Assembly (NCBI GenBank): GCA_025352125.1
Contig: JANXTZ010000042.1
Location: 1 to 33,985, forward strand
Source of the DNA: Deinococcales bacterium
Lineage (GTDB): Bacteria; Deinococcota; Deinococci; Deinococcales; JAAFIG01
Direction of reading: 5' to 3'
DNA length: 33,985 nt
In this document: positions 7,901 through 16,682 of the stretch, one piece after another
Layout of the letters: each line of letters opens with the position of its first letter
How positions within the stretch are numbered: position 1 is the first letter of the stretch
The notes under the pieces: generated by a model
Told to the model about the DNA's origin: nothing
Seen by the model: only the letters and a program-made list of their open reading frames with translations
Databases searched by the model: none
Translations under genes and position numbers: made by a program

Positions 7901-9172
7901 CTAAATCAACTGTTTTGAAACCGCCTCGAGGGCTTTGATGCCCTGACCAAAGCGAGCCATCGCAGCGCGGTGTTGCTCGAGTTCACCGTATGGCAGGTAA
8001 CGCACCCCCAAATGGCGTACCTGCGAGAAGGCGGGTCGGGCGAGTTGTTCACGCACTTCCGATTCGCGTTTGTCTGGGGCGACCAGGTATAGACCTTGAA
8101 CGGTTTGTTCGGGCGCTCCGAGTGCCAGGTCGAGCATCCGAACGATGCCCGAATAGATTGAGGTGCTGTGCTCAACCTCGAACGCTGCCGCCACGCTCAA
8201 ACCGTCTCGCTCGAGCCACAAAACATCAATCAAACGCACCATGTCCGCGCCTGGCTGACCGCTGATCCAATCGGGCAGGGTCATCAGGCAACCATCGCTG
8301 AGTTTGCCTGCGCCGTAACTGCGGTTGCGGTCATTGCTGGCAATCCAGACCTGAAAACCCAGCGCCAAACCGAGATCGCGCAGCCAGCCTTGGATTTCGG
8401 TGTGGGTGCGATCTACGTTGTCACTCATCTCGATTGCCTTGAGCAAAACACTGCTTTCACGCACCCGCTCGAGATCGGCTTCCCAGGTGGCTCGAGCAGA
8501 TTCATCATCACCGGTTGGAGGCGCAAGATACCGCCCACTTCCGATGTCGAACAACAGTCCTGCAATCGCTCCAAGGTCGTTCGAGAGCAAATCGCGGAAC
8601 TGCACATTGAGCCGTAAAATTCCCTCACGCATCGCCAGGTACTCCGACCACTTGCCAAGCTTGACCTTCGCGCCGGTCAGGGCGTTGTAGCCGTTGACGA
8701 TTGCCGTGTTGAAGGGCGGCGCGAGTGTGGGATGCAGAAAATAGAGTGGGTTGGCGGCTGCTGGACCCAAGCCCTTGATGCGGTGGGCATCGAGCTGGTG
8801 GATCGCGTTCAAGACCTCAGCCTCATGTTGACAGCAGGCGCAGGTGTCCAGGAAATGCGCGAAGGACAGTTGGTTCTCGCGGTTCTCGTAAATATCTGGA
8901 ATCCGCAATTTTGGCTTCCAGACAAAAGCGTGATCGGCTCCCCGAAACATCTGGCGCTGTTCGGCGATCGAATGCACCACCGTCTCGAGCGACGAGCCTT
9001 TGAATTGATTGCCAAAGACCCCGACTTTGATCTCGAGCACCACGGTTTCAAGCCCGCGCCGAATCGAACGAAAGTTCTTCAGGCGCTGATCCCACAAAAA
9101 CCAGGTGTGGTAGGTGCTGCCAGGATCGGTGCGCCAGCGTTCGATCAAATTTCTCACTTGGTTGGTGTTCAC
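7901..9172 (-). CDS. Unknown protein, possibly PD-(D/E)XK nuclease-like
   Basis: A 423-residue soluble protein with no signal peptide. The C-terminal third has DVLWLERDGLSVAAAFEVEHSTSIYSGIVRMLDL (about 310-345), a beta-strand/ExE pattern like the core of PD-(D/E)XK nuclease-fold proteins, in which the usual lysine would be replaced (EVE). The N-terminal and middle parts (about 1-290) match nothing I recognise; CACCQHEAE (about 110-118) is a notable Cys/His cluster. GTG start at 9172, with GAGG upstream. It lies between the multicopper oxidase and BNR genes, 83 and 8 bp away, so it appears co-transcribed with copper genes. A restriction-like or defence role is a guess; the assignment is weak. 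Confidence 0.55.
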   Translation of the reverse strand: MNTNQVRNLIERWRTDPGSTYHTWFLWDQRLKNFRSIRRGLETVVLEIKVGVFGNQFKGSSLETVVHSIAEQRQMFRGADHAFVWKPKLRIPDIYENRENQLSFAHFLDTCACCQHEAEVLNAIHQLDAHRIKGLGPAAANPLYFLHPTLAPPFNTAIVNGYNALTGAKVKLGKWSEYLAMREGILRLNVQFRDLLSNDLGAIAGLLFDIGSGRYLAPPTGDDESARATWEADLERVRESSVLLKAIEMSDNVDRTHTEIQGWLRDLGLALGFQVWIASNDRNRSYGAGKLSDGCLMTLPDWISGQPGADMVRLIDVLWLERDGLSVAAAFEVEHSTSIYSGIVRMLDLALGAPEQTVQGLYLVAPDKRESEVREQLARPAFSQVRHLGVRYLPYGELEQHRAAMARFGQGIKALEAVSKQLI

Positions 9173-9255
9173 AGGGCTGCCTCGTCGAAGACGTTCATTC
9201 TATGCGATCTGGCAGGGCTGGAACAGCCAGCGTGAAGTCATTCGAGGCTCGAGCT

Positions 9256-10719
9256 TCAATCGTTGACCTGGAGCGTCCCCATCATGCCGCGATCCTCGTG
9301 TTCGACCACATGGCAGTGGTAGACCGTCATGCCCGTAAAATCGCGCAGCGGCACGGCAATTCGTACCAGGTCGTTCTTTTTCAGGTTCACCACGTCCTTC
9401 CAGGCGCGGTAGGGTTCGGGCTTGCCATTGCGGTCAATGACCTGAAACGGGTAACTGTGCAGGTGAAACGGGTGATCCATGTCGGATTTGTTGTGGAGTT
9501 CCCAAATCTCGAGCGTGCCCAGTTTGCCTTGAAAATCCACTCGGTTTGGATCAAATGATTTCTGATTGAGGTAAAATTTGGCTTGCATCATCTGCTCGCT
9601 GAACTCGATGCGGCGCGTCACCACCGTCCTGGAGAGGTCAAGTTTTTCAACGGGCAACAGGCTCGAGGGGAGCGCCAGCGGTTTGGGATTGCTTGGGGCG
9701 ATCACGGTCATCAGGGTCGTGGGTTGGGTCTCGCTCGAGCCTGTCATGCCACCCATTCCCGACATGTTGCCCATGCCTGACATGCCGCCCATCTTCATGA
9801 TGCCTCGATTGTAGGGCAGGTTTTGCAATTTGAACCTGCCCTCGCTGGTCAACTGCACCAGCACCTCGGCTCGCTCGCCCGGGGCAAGCAGCAGTGACTC
9901 AAGCGCCACGGGTTTTTCGATAAAACCGCCATCCGTGGCAATCAAATAAAACGGATGACTCTCGAGTTTTAAGTTGTAATAACGCGCATTGCTGGCGTTG
10001 ATGATCCTGAGCCGCAAGGTGGCTTTCGCCGCGCGAAGGGTCGGTTTGAACGCGCCGTTGACCAGCATCAAGCTGCCCTCTTGCCCGTTCATCCAGTCCA
10101 TCATGTCGTGTTCTTTTGGCTTGCCATCCACCAGTGCCAGGTCTTTGAGCACCAGCACCTGCTCTTCGGCATCGCGCAATTCGGGCATCGCATCGAGCGG
10201 TCCCGAGACGATCATCGCGCCGACCAGACCCGCCGCCATCTGGGTCGCGACGTTGCCGTGAACGTGCGGGTGATACCAGTAGGTGCCGCTCGAGCCTTTG
10301 GGAAGTTCAAACCCGTAGACGTGCGATTCGGCGTTTTTGACCTCGAGCATCGGCTGATCGACCTTCGGTGAGATGTGCAGACCGTGAAGGTGAAGGTTGC
10401 TGACCTCTTTGAGGTTGTTGGTGTAGGTCAAACGCACCGTGTCACCCTCGTGCACGCGCAGCACCGATCCTGGCAGGCTCGAGTTGTAGGTCATCAACTG
10501 TGCGTTCTTGCCATTGATGTTCAGGTTGGCGGGTGCCGATGTCAGGGTCGCCTCGACCACATTGCCCTGCCTTGTAACCTCAAGGCTTGGGGCTTGGGGA
10601 AAAGGGTTGGTCTGGGTGAAGGCTCGAGACAGCACGGGGCTACCGAGTGCCGCCCCGCCGAGTGCCAGAAGTTCTCGACGATTGATTGTGATTGTTTTCG
10701 TTGCAGAACTGTTTTTCAT
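9256..10719 (-). CDS. Periplasmic/exported multicopper oxidase (CueO/CopA-like), Tat-exported
   Basis: A 487-residue three-domain cupredoxin oxidase that would oxidise Cu(I) to the less permeant Cu(II). It has a Tat signal (NRRELLALGGAALGSPVLSRA, Arg14-Arg15) and all four copper motifs: HLHGLH (110-115), YWYHPHVHG (148-155), HPFHLH (416-421) and YHCHVVEHEDRGMM (467-480) with T1 and T2/T3 ligands. A Met-rich loop (about 308-326, MKMGGMSGMGNMSGMGGM) resembles the Cu(I)-binding segment of CueO. GAGGTGA precedes the ATG. It is the first gene of the leftward block, and its promoter is a twin of the DUF305 promoter, pointing to control by the response regulator at 17479-18162. Confidence 0.95.
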   Translation of the reverse strand: MKNSSATKTITINRRELLALGGAALGSPVLSRAFTQTNPFPQAPSLEVTRQGNVVEATLTSAPANLNINGKNAQLMTYNSSLPGSVLRVHEGDTVRLTYTNNLKEVSNLHLHGLHISPKVDQPMLEVKNAESHVYGFELPKGSSGTYWYHPHVHGNVATQMAAGLVGAMIVSGPLDAMPELRDAEEQVLVLKDLALVDGKPKEHDMMDWMNGQEGSLMLVNGAFKPTLRAAKATLRLRIINASNARYYNLKLESHPFYLIATDGGFIEKPVALESLLLAPGERAEVLVQLTSEGRFKLQNLPYNRGIMKMGGMSGMGNMSGMGGMTGSSETQPTTLMTVIAPSNPKPLALPSSLLPVEKLDLSRTVVTRRIEFSEQMMQAKFYLNQKSFDPNRVDFQGKLGTLEIWELHNKSDMDHPFHLHSYPFQVIDRNGKPEPYRAWKDVVNLKKNDLVRIAVPLRDFTGMTVYHCHVVEHEDRGMMGTLQVND

Positions 10720-10762
10720 GTGTCACCTCGAGTTGTACCCTAACGTCTACGTGTTCAAATTG

Positions 10763-10823
10763 AATAAAGGCATTTTTCGCGCTCAGGACAATAAATTTTG
10801 ACACCTGTTAAGTTTGTGTAAAG
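10763..10823 (-). promoter_or_regulatory. Promoter and response-regulator-type direct repeat upstream of the multicopper oxidase
   Basis: On the minus strand TTGTCC (10786-10791) and TTTATT (10763-10768) are spaced by 17 bp. Fourteen bp upstream of the -35 lies a direct repeat, TGTTAAG (10806-10812) and TGTAAAG (10817-10823) on the plus strand, with an 11-bp period as in OmpR/PhoB-family sites. The same layout occurs at 17392-17452. Confidence 0.75.
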
Positions 10824-10836
10824 CCCGAGCCTGCCC

Positions 10837-11919
10837 TCAGGGCTGAACCACGTAGACGATGCCGCCAGAATGCCCGATCCAAGCCCGCTCGAATTCTGCC
10901 CGGTCGTAGACCGTCACGATGTCGCCTGGGGTTTCGGTCTTGCCCGCCGGATCGTTGGTGATCGGATCACCATTTTTGGTAAAACCGCGCAACAACAAGA
11001 TGTGACCGTTCGAGGTCGGGAGTTTTGCGCCGCGCAGCGTTCCCAATTTCCAATTGATCGAAACCACCAAAGGCAGACCACGGCGAATAAAGGCTTCGGC
11101 TTGATTGAGGCTGGCGAGACGATCCACATAGGCTTTCAAGCCTCTGCCGCCCAGATATGCCGTGTTCAGAACCCAGTTGCCACCCCCATCGTAAACCTTG
11201 TCCCAGATTGCTGCGACCGCTTTTGGTACGCGCTGTGCCAGGCTTTTGTTGAGCTTCAGTCCCCAATACTCGAGCAGCATGGTGACGGTGGTCGGGGAGC
11301 ACCAGACCTCACCGCCGCCTTGGTAAATCATCTGTGAACGCACCGGAACGGCGATGTCCACGCCCCAAGCGCGACGGTCTGAGGCTTCTCGGCTGACCTG
11401 GTAGGCTGTTTTCGAGTCAAAACTGCTGACCGCCAAACGCCGCAATCTGGGCGTTTGACCTGTGAGTGAAGTATTGAACGTGATCCTGATTTGAACGGCG
11501 TTGCCGGCGTCAGTCAATTTCAGGGTATCGGTGTCAAGGCTGCCAGAGGCGTCACGCTCACCTGCAAAAGAACGCCGCTCGAGGCGAGGGTCGCTGGACC
11601 ACGTTGCAATGCGGTAATATCTTGACCAATGGCTGCCAATTCGCGCCCGGACGGCAATTTCGAGCCAGGTTCCGATGGGTGTGATGGCGTTCCAGGAGAT
11701 CACGGCACGGTCAAACGGGCGGCGGGCAATCGCTGGGGACTCGAGAATGCCCGAGCGTTGCCCCGCCATCAGCGAGGCATTCAGGGCAACGCCGGTACCG
11801 AGTTGAACCCTGAGCAATCTCGCGTTTCGCATGGCGACATTTGACTCGAGTAGGGTCGCAACCTGAGCTTGTGCGGTGATGGGGCTGAAAAGCAGTATCG
11901 CAAAAACCAGTAATTTCAT
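10837..11919 (-). CDS. Secreted C39-like cysteine peptidase family protein
   Basis: A 360-residue protein with a cleavable-looking signal peptide (MKLLVFAILLFSPITAQAQ). Residues about 30-165 form a beta-rich region of unknown kind. The C-terminal part is a papain-like C39 domain with GEVWCSPTTVTMLL (Cys207), SNGHILLLRGF (His306) and TNDPAG (Asp323) as the probable Cys-His-Asp triad. It is the last gene of the block lnt-C39, 28 bp after lnt. Exported peptidases of this shape occur in Deinococcus, but a link to copper is not known to me; cleavage of envelope or peptidoglycan-associated peptides is a guess. Confidence 0.8.
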   Translation of the reverse strand: MKLLVFAILLFSPITAQAQVATLLESNVAMRNARLLRVQLGTGVALNASLMAGQRSGILESPAIARRPFDRAVISWNAITPIGTWLEIAVRARIGSHWSRYYRIATWSSDPRLERRSFAGERDASGSLDTDTLKLTDAGNAVQIRITFNTSLTGQTPRLRRLAVSSFDSKTAYQVSREASDRRAWGVDIAVPVRSQMIYQGGGEVWCSPTTVTMLLEYWGLKLNKSLAQRVPKAVAAIWDKVYDGGGNWVLNTAYLGGRGLKAYVDRLASLNQAEAFIRRGLPLVVSINWKLGTLRGAKLPTSNGHILLLRGFTKNGDPITNDPAGKTETPGDIVTVYDRAEFERAWIGHSGGIVYVVQP

Positions 11920-11947
11920 GATGACCCCGGTTTCTTCAAACTCTCAA

Positions 11948-13459
11948 TTATATTGCGAACGCGTCAACGTCTGAGTCGTGCACAAAATTGCGTTTGATTG
12001 CGATGCCCAACAACCCGAACACCACCGCCGCGATCACCCAATCGCCGAAATGCACAAACGGGGTGATGACATCATTCAAACCGACCCGAGCCGAAAATGC
12101 CCCCACCTCCAAACGCGCAAAACGTTGCCTGATATTCCCCAGGGGGTCAATGACCGCCGTGATGCCGTCATTGCCGGCTCGGGCGATCCAACGCCGCGTT
12201 TCAATGGCACGAACGCGACCCATCTGAAAGTGCTGTTCCGCTCCGAGGGTTGTTCCAAACCAGGCATCGTTGGAGATGTTCACCAACAGGTTCGCGCCGT
12301 TCAGCACCATGCGTCTCGAGATGCCTGGGAAGGTGCTCTCGTAGCAAATATACGTTCCAGCCCTGATCTGACCCAACTCGAGCGGTTTGGACTGCGTACC
12401 AGGCGCAGTGCCGCGCAGACCCTCCAAACCCATGCCACGAAAAATCGGTTGGTAGATCAATTGCAGTTCGTCTTGTAGCGGGAAAAATTCGCCGAACGGC
12501 ACGAGTTTGATCTTGTCAAATCGCCCAGTCACCCGCGTCCCATCCCAGGCGAACGCGCTGTTGAAACGTTGACCGCCAATGTACGGGGCTGCGCCAAAAA
12601 TTGTCGGTCTTGCAATGCTCTCGAGCGCCGCTCTGGTGTCGGCAACGTCGGGAGGATTTGGAATTGCGCCCTCTGGAAATACGATCAAATCTGGTGTTGC
12701 GCCGCGTGCCAGCGCCCCCAGCGTCAGGCGTTTGTACAACTCGAGTTCCGATTGACTGCGCCCCCTGGCTTTTTGCAGCGGACCGATTGATCCCTGCACC
12801 AGCAGCACCTCGAGATTTGGGGCGGCTGGCGCTGGACGGGTCAAACCGTACACGGCGCTTAAACCGAGTAGGCTCGAGGCAACCATGAAGGTCACTGGGC
12901 GGCGCTTCAGGAGCAATGCCAAGCTACTGGCGCTCAGCGTGACCAAGACACTGAGCAGGTGTATCCCACCCAACTCAGCCACCTGCACCAGGGGTGTTGG
13001 TTCGAGCGCATAACCGAGCGTTCCCCAGACAAAAGCCAGCGGTCCCAGACTTCGCAACCATTCGAGGATTACAAAAGATCCCGCCAATGCCAATATCGTG
13101 TGGCGTTGTGCCAGCCGGCGCGTGAGTGCCGCCGTCGCGCCCCAAAGACCAGCGAGTGCCAGCACCAAAAAAGGCATCGGCACCGCACCAACCCAGCCGA
13201 ACAACGCCGCGAACGACTGTGGAAGCCACGCCAGCAAGACCGCGAAGAAGCCGATTCCTGCGCCAAACCCAGTCCAGAAAGCCGATTTTGAATCTCGAGC
13301 CTGATCTATGGACCAAAAAATGATCGCCAGAGGCAGCGGTGCAAGCCATGACCAAATCGGTGGGATGAAAAGCCATCCCAGGAACGCACCGCACAGCGAA
13401 CTGAGCCACCAGATTCCCCACTGCGGACGGGGTTTTGCGCTGGCGCTAAAGATGTTCAC
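11948..13459 (-). CDS. lnt: Apolipoprotein N-acyltransferase
   Basis: A 503-residue polytopic enzyme that N-acylates the lipoprotein N-terminal cysteine. Six or so N-terminal membrane helices are followed by a nitrilase-fold domain, then a C-terminal membrane segment. The triad is visible: Glu263 in VFPEGAIPN, Lys316 in FDKIKLVPFGE and Cys372 in TYICYES, closely matching E. coli Glu267/Lys335/Cys387. The frame is open further upstream (13546), but the GTG at 13459 overlapping the VanW-gene stop (GTGA) gives the normal length and is preferred. Finding lnt as transposon cargo is unusual; see findings. It probably modifies lipoproteins of the envelope copper system or replaces or alters host acylation. 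Confidence 0.92.
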   Translation of the reverse strand: MNIFSASAKPRPQWGIWWLSSLCGAFLGWLFIPPIWSWLAPLPLAIIFWSIDQARDSKSAFWTGFGAGIGFFAVLLAWLPQSFAALFGWVGAVPMPFLVLALAGLWGATAALTRRLAQRHTILALAGSFVILEWLRSLGPLAFVWGTLGYALEPTPLVQVAELGGIHLLSVLVTLSASSLALLLKRRPVTFMVASSLLGLSAVYGLTRPAPAAPNLEVLLVQGSIGPLQKARGRSQSELELYKRLTLGALARGATPDLIVFPEGAIPNPPDVADTRAALESIARPTIFGAAPYIGGQRFNSAFAWDGTRVTGRFDKIKLVPFGEFFPLQDELQLIYQPIFRGMGLEGLRGTAPGTQSKPLELGQIRAGTYICYESTFPGISRRMVLNGANLLVNISNDAWFGTTLGAEQHFQMGRVRAIETRRWIARAGNDGITAVIDPLGNIRQRFARLEVGAFSARVGLNDVITPFVHFGDWVIAAVVFGLLGIAIKRNFVHDSDVDAFAI

Positions 13460-14646
13460 CACTTGTTTTTGACTGCCTTTGTGGCTTGCGTTCGAGGATT
13501 TTGCAGCCGTGGGTCGCTGGAATGAACCCCAACAATCGCACCCCAAGCCACATAATTGGAATACAAACGGTCGAGGCGCAGCCCACCGTTGTCATAAAGT
13601 ACGGTTCGGTTCTGCCAGACGCTGATGCCATCCACGGCGCGGTCAATTTGCCGCTGTTGCCCGAGGCGAACACTTGCATCGGCTTGGAAGCGAGGCGCGG
13701 GGGCGGGTTTTCGAGAACCAAAAATGGGTCTGGAAATACGCACCCGTCGGTCTGGTTTTGCGCCGAACAAGTCCACACGCATCGTGTAACTTCTCAGATT
13801 GAGACTGACCTGGATAAAGATCGGTGCGCCCGTGTCGTTGCCAAACTTCAGATTTTTATACGGGGCGTAGACCGTGGCTTCAAAACCGATACTCGGGCGA
13901 AACGTTGGCGTGGCGAGTTCGTAATAGCCGACCCGGTACGAATGAAAATTTCGCTGAACGATTGGCAAACCGCTCAGGTACGCCGCCCGCCAGACGGTGG
14001 TGCTGAGCTGGCAGATTCCACCACCGACCTCTTTCACCAGGGTTCCAGTTTTGATGACGTAGCCATCGACAAAACCGCGCTCTGAACTGATGTCGCCGAC
14101 CGTGAGGTTAAAGTCAAAGACCCCGTTTTTGGGAATGGTGATCCCGTCCACCAGGGCTGACCCAACACGGATGTTTTGCACCCGAAACGGTGCCGAGCCA
14201 TAAAAAGCACTCTCGCCACCACCGAAATAAGAACGCACACCCTCGGCGTACCACCGCTCAACACTGCGCGTGGGTGGCGTAACCTTGACCACCAGCGGAC
14301 TCGAGTTTCGCCCTTCGATCAGGGCTTCAAGCAATTTCTCTCTGGTTGCCAACGGATCAACTTCCCAGGCGCTGCGTTGCCCGGCAACCCAACCGTCCCG
14401 GGTTTGAACCCAGCGGGCATCCAGTGGTTGACGTGCCAGGCGCAAAAAAATGCTGGTCAGGCTCGGTTCGAGGGCGCTCGAGAGCTTGGTGAAATTGCGG
14501 CTGCGTCGCACCGCCTGGGCTGGAAGCGCAAAGTCTTTGTTGACGAGGTTCGTGCGAAGTTCAGCCCCTCGAATCTCCCGTTCAAAGACCCGCAACTCGA
14601 GCTTGAACGGCGTTTCCGCCAGTGCAGGGGCGCTTGAAAATGCCAT
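13456..14646 (-). CDS. VanW-family protein
   Basis: About 396 residues from the ATG at 14646. A region of about 130 residues of unknown fold (possibly a peptidoglycan-binding domain like that in many VanW proteins) leads into the VanW domain, with GVFDFNLTVGDISSERGF, the signature GGGICQLSTTVWRAAYLSGLPIVQRNFHSYRVGYY, and a beta-strand-rich tail. VanW proteins are envelope-linked with unknown activity. The frame is open to 15219, overlapping the M23 gene, and has no ATG, GTG or TTG between that gene's stop and 14646; the visible N-terminus AFSSAPALA is a short signal sequence, so a non-standard CTG start a few codons upstream is possible. Its stop overlaps the lnt start. Confidence 0.8.
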   Translation of the reverse strand: MAFSSAPALAETPFKLELRVFEREIRGAELRTNLVNKDFALPAQAVRRSRNFTKLSSALEPSLTSIFLRLARQPLDARWVQTRDGWVAGQRSAWEVDPLATREKLLEALIEGRNSSPLVVKVTPPTRSVERWYAEGVRSYFGGGESAFYGSAPFRVQNIRVGSALVDGITIPKNGVFDFNLTVGDISSERGFVDGYVIKTGTLVKEVGGGICQLSTTVWRAAYLSGLPIVQRNFHSYRVGYYELATPTFRPSIGFEATVYAPYKNLKFGNDTGAPIFIQVSLNLRSYTMRVDLFGAKPDRRVRISRPIFGSRKPAPAPRFQADASVRLGQQRQIDRAVDGISVWQNRTVLYDNGGLRLDRLYSNYVAWGAIVGVHSSDPRLQNPRTQATKAVKNKW

Positions 14647-14654
14647 AGCCAGGA

Positions 14655-15344
14655 TCAGCGCCCACGATAGCTGGCGACCATGACCGTGCTGCGCGGCAGA
14701 AACGCGCTTGGGTTGAGCACCACAGAGCCGCTTGAACGAATCTCGAAATGCAAGTGTGGTCCGCTCGAGAAACCCGTCGAACCAACCCGAGCGATCACCT
14801 GCCCTTGTTGAATTTTTTGCCCGACCCGCACTGTCAGACTCGAGTTGTGCGCGTACCAGTATTCGTGCTGGTCTGTGCCGCGTATGACGACCAAGTTGCC
14901 GTAACCAAAGCGGTCCCAGCCTGCCCGAATGACCGTTCCCGAAAGCGCCGCCAGCACCGGCGTCCCCCACGGCGCGGCGATGTCCAGACCCAAATGGGCT
15001 TTGCCGTTTAAACCACGCGCCCCAAAACGGGTGGTGATGACACCGCGCAATGGATACAAAACCCGCTCTTGACGGCTCGAGGTTCGGACCACACGAGCCG
15101 TTGCATTGGTGGGTGCGGCAAGGCGCAGGGTTTGACCAGGTTGCAGTTGTTCTGATCTGAGGTTGTTCAATCGCTTCAGGGTGGCGACCTGTATTCCGTA
15201 ACGTTTTGCAATATTCCACAAGGAATCACCCCTTTGTACGGTTAGTTGGTTGGTCTGTGCCAAGACCAGACTGGTCAGGGCGAAGGTGGTCAACAAGCCA
15301 GCGAATCGAGAGAGGGTTGATCGGTTTGGTCTGAATCGCAGCAT
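14655..15344 (-). CDS. LysM-domain M23 metallopeptidase (peptidoglycan endopeptidase)
   Basis: A 229-residue exported protein: signal peptide, LysM domain (about 35-75, QRGDSLWNIAKRYGIQVATLKRLNNL), then an M23 peptidase domain with HLGLDIAAPWGTPV, YAHNSSL and GPHLHFEI, giving the zinc ligands His/Asp and HxH. Such enzymes cut peptide crosslinks in peptidoglycan. The ATG at 15344 is chosen because TTGGAG stands 6 nt before it; a TTG 12 bp upstream is less likely. Its stop lies 8 bp from the VanW start, so the two appear co-transcribed. With lnt and VanW it forms an envelope-remodelling set inside a metal island. Confidence 0.92.
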   Translation of the reverse strand: MLRFRPNRSTLSRFAGLLTTFALTSLVLAQTNQLTVQRGDSLWNIAKRYGIQVATLKRLNNLRSEQLQPGQTLRLAAPTNATARVVRTSSRQERVLYPLRGVITTRFGARGLNGKAHLGLDIAAPWGTPVLAALSGTVIRAGWDRFGYGNLVVIRGTDQHEYWYAHNSSLTVRVGQKIQQGQVIARVGSTGFSSGPHLHFEIRSSGSVVLNPSAFLPRSTVMVASYRGR

Positions 15345-15413
15345 TGATATCTCCAATGTGAGTCAAGGGCTTTTGGTGCGTGATGCTGGTCAATCGTTTG
15401 GTCTCATGGTCTT

Positions 15414-16262
15414 TCAGGGTTTTGACAACCAGTCGGTCACACTGGCTCGGTTCAACTCACCGATTTGTCGCCCTCGCAAAATCCCATTCTTGTCAATCAA
15501 AACTGTGGTTGGCAGTCCCATACCGCCAAATTGTTGGAACACCGCCTGGCTCGAGCCGGTGTTGACCCCGTTGAGCCAGATTGGATAGGTCACGCCAAGT
15601 TCAGTCACCGCAACTTGCACCCTGTCGGCAGCCTCGCCGACATCAAGTCCGACGATCACCACGTTCTTGTCCTGGTACTCCTTGGCGACCGACTCGAGCA
15701 TCGGCATTTCATTGCGGCACGGTGGACACCAGGTCGCCCAGAAGTTCAGCACCACGGTTTTTCCGCGCAAACCGTTCAAGCTCACGGTTTTGCCCTCGAG
15801 GTTGACCATGCGCACATTGGGGACAGGGTCGCCGATTTTTACTGTTTTTGAGCCGGGCAGGCGCAAGGTTGTGGCTTCAAAGGCGAGCAATGGCATCAGC
15901 GCCGCCGTGCCGAACGCCACCATGAAGGATCGCAGATATGTCGGGTGTTGCTCGTAACGCACGTAAGCGTAAATGCTTCCGATGAAAATGCCCGCCCAAG
16001 GCGAAAACCCAGGTTGCCAAAGGTAAAAAACACTGGGCAAATTGCTTTGAAAGGCTTTCCAGTTCAGGATCACAAATCCCAACCGCGCCCCAACAAGCCC
16101 GGCGATGGTCACACCAAAGACCGCCGCCTCGAGCTTTTTGGCTTCGTCACCGGTCAATTTCGAGAAGCGGACCGCCAACCAACCCGCAAGCAGCAATCCC
16201 AGAATCACCGAGGCTCGAACCACGGGGATCAGAAAACCAAAGATTGAGACTGCATCGGGCAC
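15414..16262 (-). CDS. Fusion of an Lgt-like membrane domain and a TlpA-type thioredoxin domain
   Basis: A 282-residue protein. Residues 1-130 have about four membrane segments resembling the N-terminal half of prolipoprotein diacylglyceryl transferase (AGLVGARLGFVILNWKAF and GFSPWAGIFIG compare with its GARLGYV and GGLSFHGG), but the essential C-terminal half of Lgt is absent, so transferase activity is doubtful. Residues 140-282 are a thioredoxin domain with WATWCPPCRNEMP (Cys179, Cys182) and a cis-Pro loop (GLPTTVLID). The Lgt-like part probably serves as an anchor or electron-transfer partner. The start lies 2 bp after the rhodanese stop. It is a second TlpA-type reductase in the element, besides 4461-5030. 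Confidence 0.85.
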   Translation of the reverse strand: MPDAVSIFGFLIPVVRASVILGLLLAGWLAVRFSKLTGDEAKKLEAAVFGVTIAGLVGARLGFVILNWKAFQSNLPSVFYLWQPGFSPWAGIFIGSIYAYVRYEQHPTYLRSFMVAFGTAALMPLLAFEATTLRLPGSKTVKIGDPVPNVRMVNLEGKTVSLNGLRGKTVVLNFWATWCPPCRNEMPMLESVAKEYQDKNVVIVGLDVGEAADRVQVAVTELGVTYPIWLNGVNTGSSQAVFQQFGGMGLPTTVLIDKNGILRGRQIGELNRASVTDWLSKP

Positions 16263-16264
16263 CC

Positions 16265-16672
16265 TCAGCGCTGCCTTTGCTCGAGCTTGTAGCCTGCCGC
16301 CACCCAGGCGTTAAAGCCGCCCCGCAACTCGCGCAGGTTGGTGTATCCCATCTTGACCAGTTGCACCGCCGCAATCTGGCTCATGCGTCCACTGCGGCAG
16401 TAGATCACAATTTCGGCGTTTTTATTTTTCGGTAAGTTCTTGGCACCCGAGATGTTGTCAAAGGCAATAAACGCGTCCGTGCCAGCAATTTTGCCCTCAA
16501 AAGGCGTGTGAACATTGATCAGCACAAAGTCTTTTTTGAGAAGTTGCGTCTTCAAGGCTCGAGGCTCGAGTTGATAATATAAACCGTTTTCGGTTTTGAC
16601 TGACGTTTTTGGACTTGGATGTGCTGCTGCCACGCTGCTCAGCAACAATATGGCGATCAACAATTGCTTCAC
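16265..16672 (-). CDS. Exported rhodanese-like domain protein
   Basis: About 135 residues with a signal peptide (KQLLIAILLLSSVAAAHPSP) and a single rhodanese domain (about 35-130). The active-site loop YCRSGRMSQIAA carries the catalytic cysteine, and GGFNAWVAAGYKL is the usual C-terminal motif. Envelope rhodaneses transfer sulfane sulfur or take part in thiol redox; next to a TlpA fusion the latter fits. Two GTG starts are close together: 16678 and 16672. The second has GGGGTG at suitable spacing and gives a normal signal peptide, so I choose it. It is 56 bp downstream of the DUF305 gene, beyond a terminator-like hairpin. Confidence 0.85.
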   Translation of the reverse strand: MKQLLIAILLLSSVAAAHPSPKTSVKTENGLYYQLEPRALKTQLLKKDFVLINVHTPFEGKIAGTDAFIAFDNISGAKNLPKNKNAEIVIYCRSGRMSQIAAVQLVKMGYTNLRELRGGFNAWVAAGYKLEQRQR

Positions 16673-16682
16673 AATCACCCCA

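Noticed and set aside
13456..15219. A 587-residue protein fusing about 190 extra residues to the VanW protein
   Set aside because: The extra part lies wholly over the M23 peptidase gene in another frame and has no domain features; the real gene starts after that gene.
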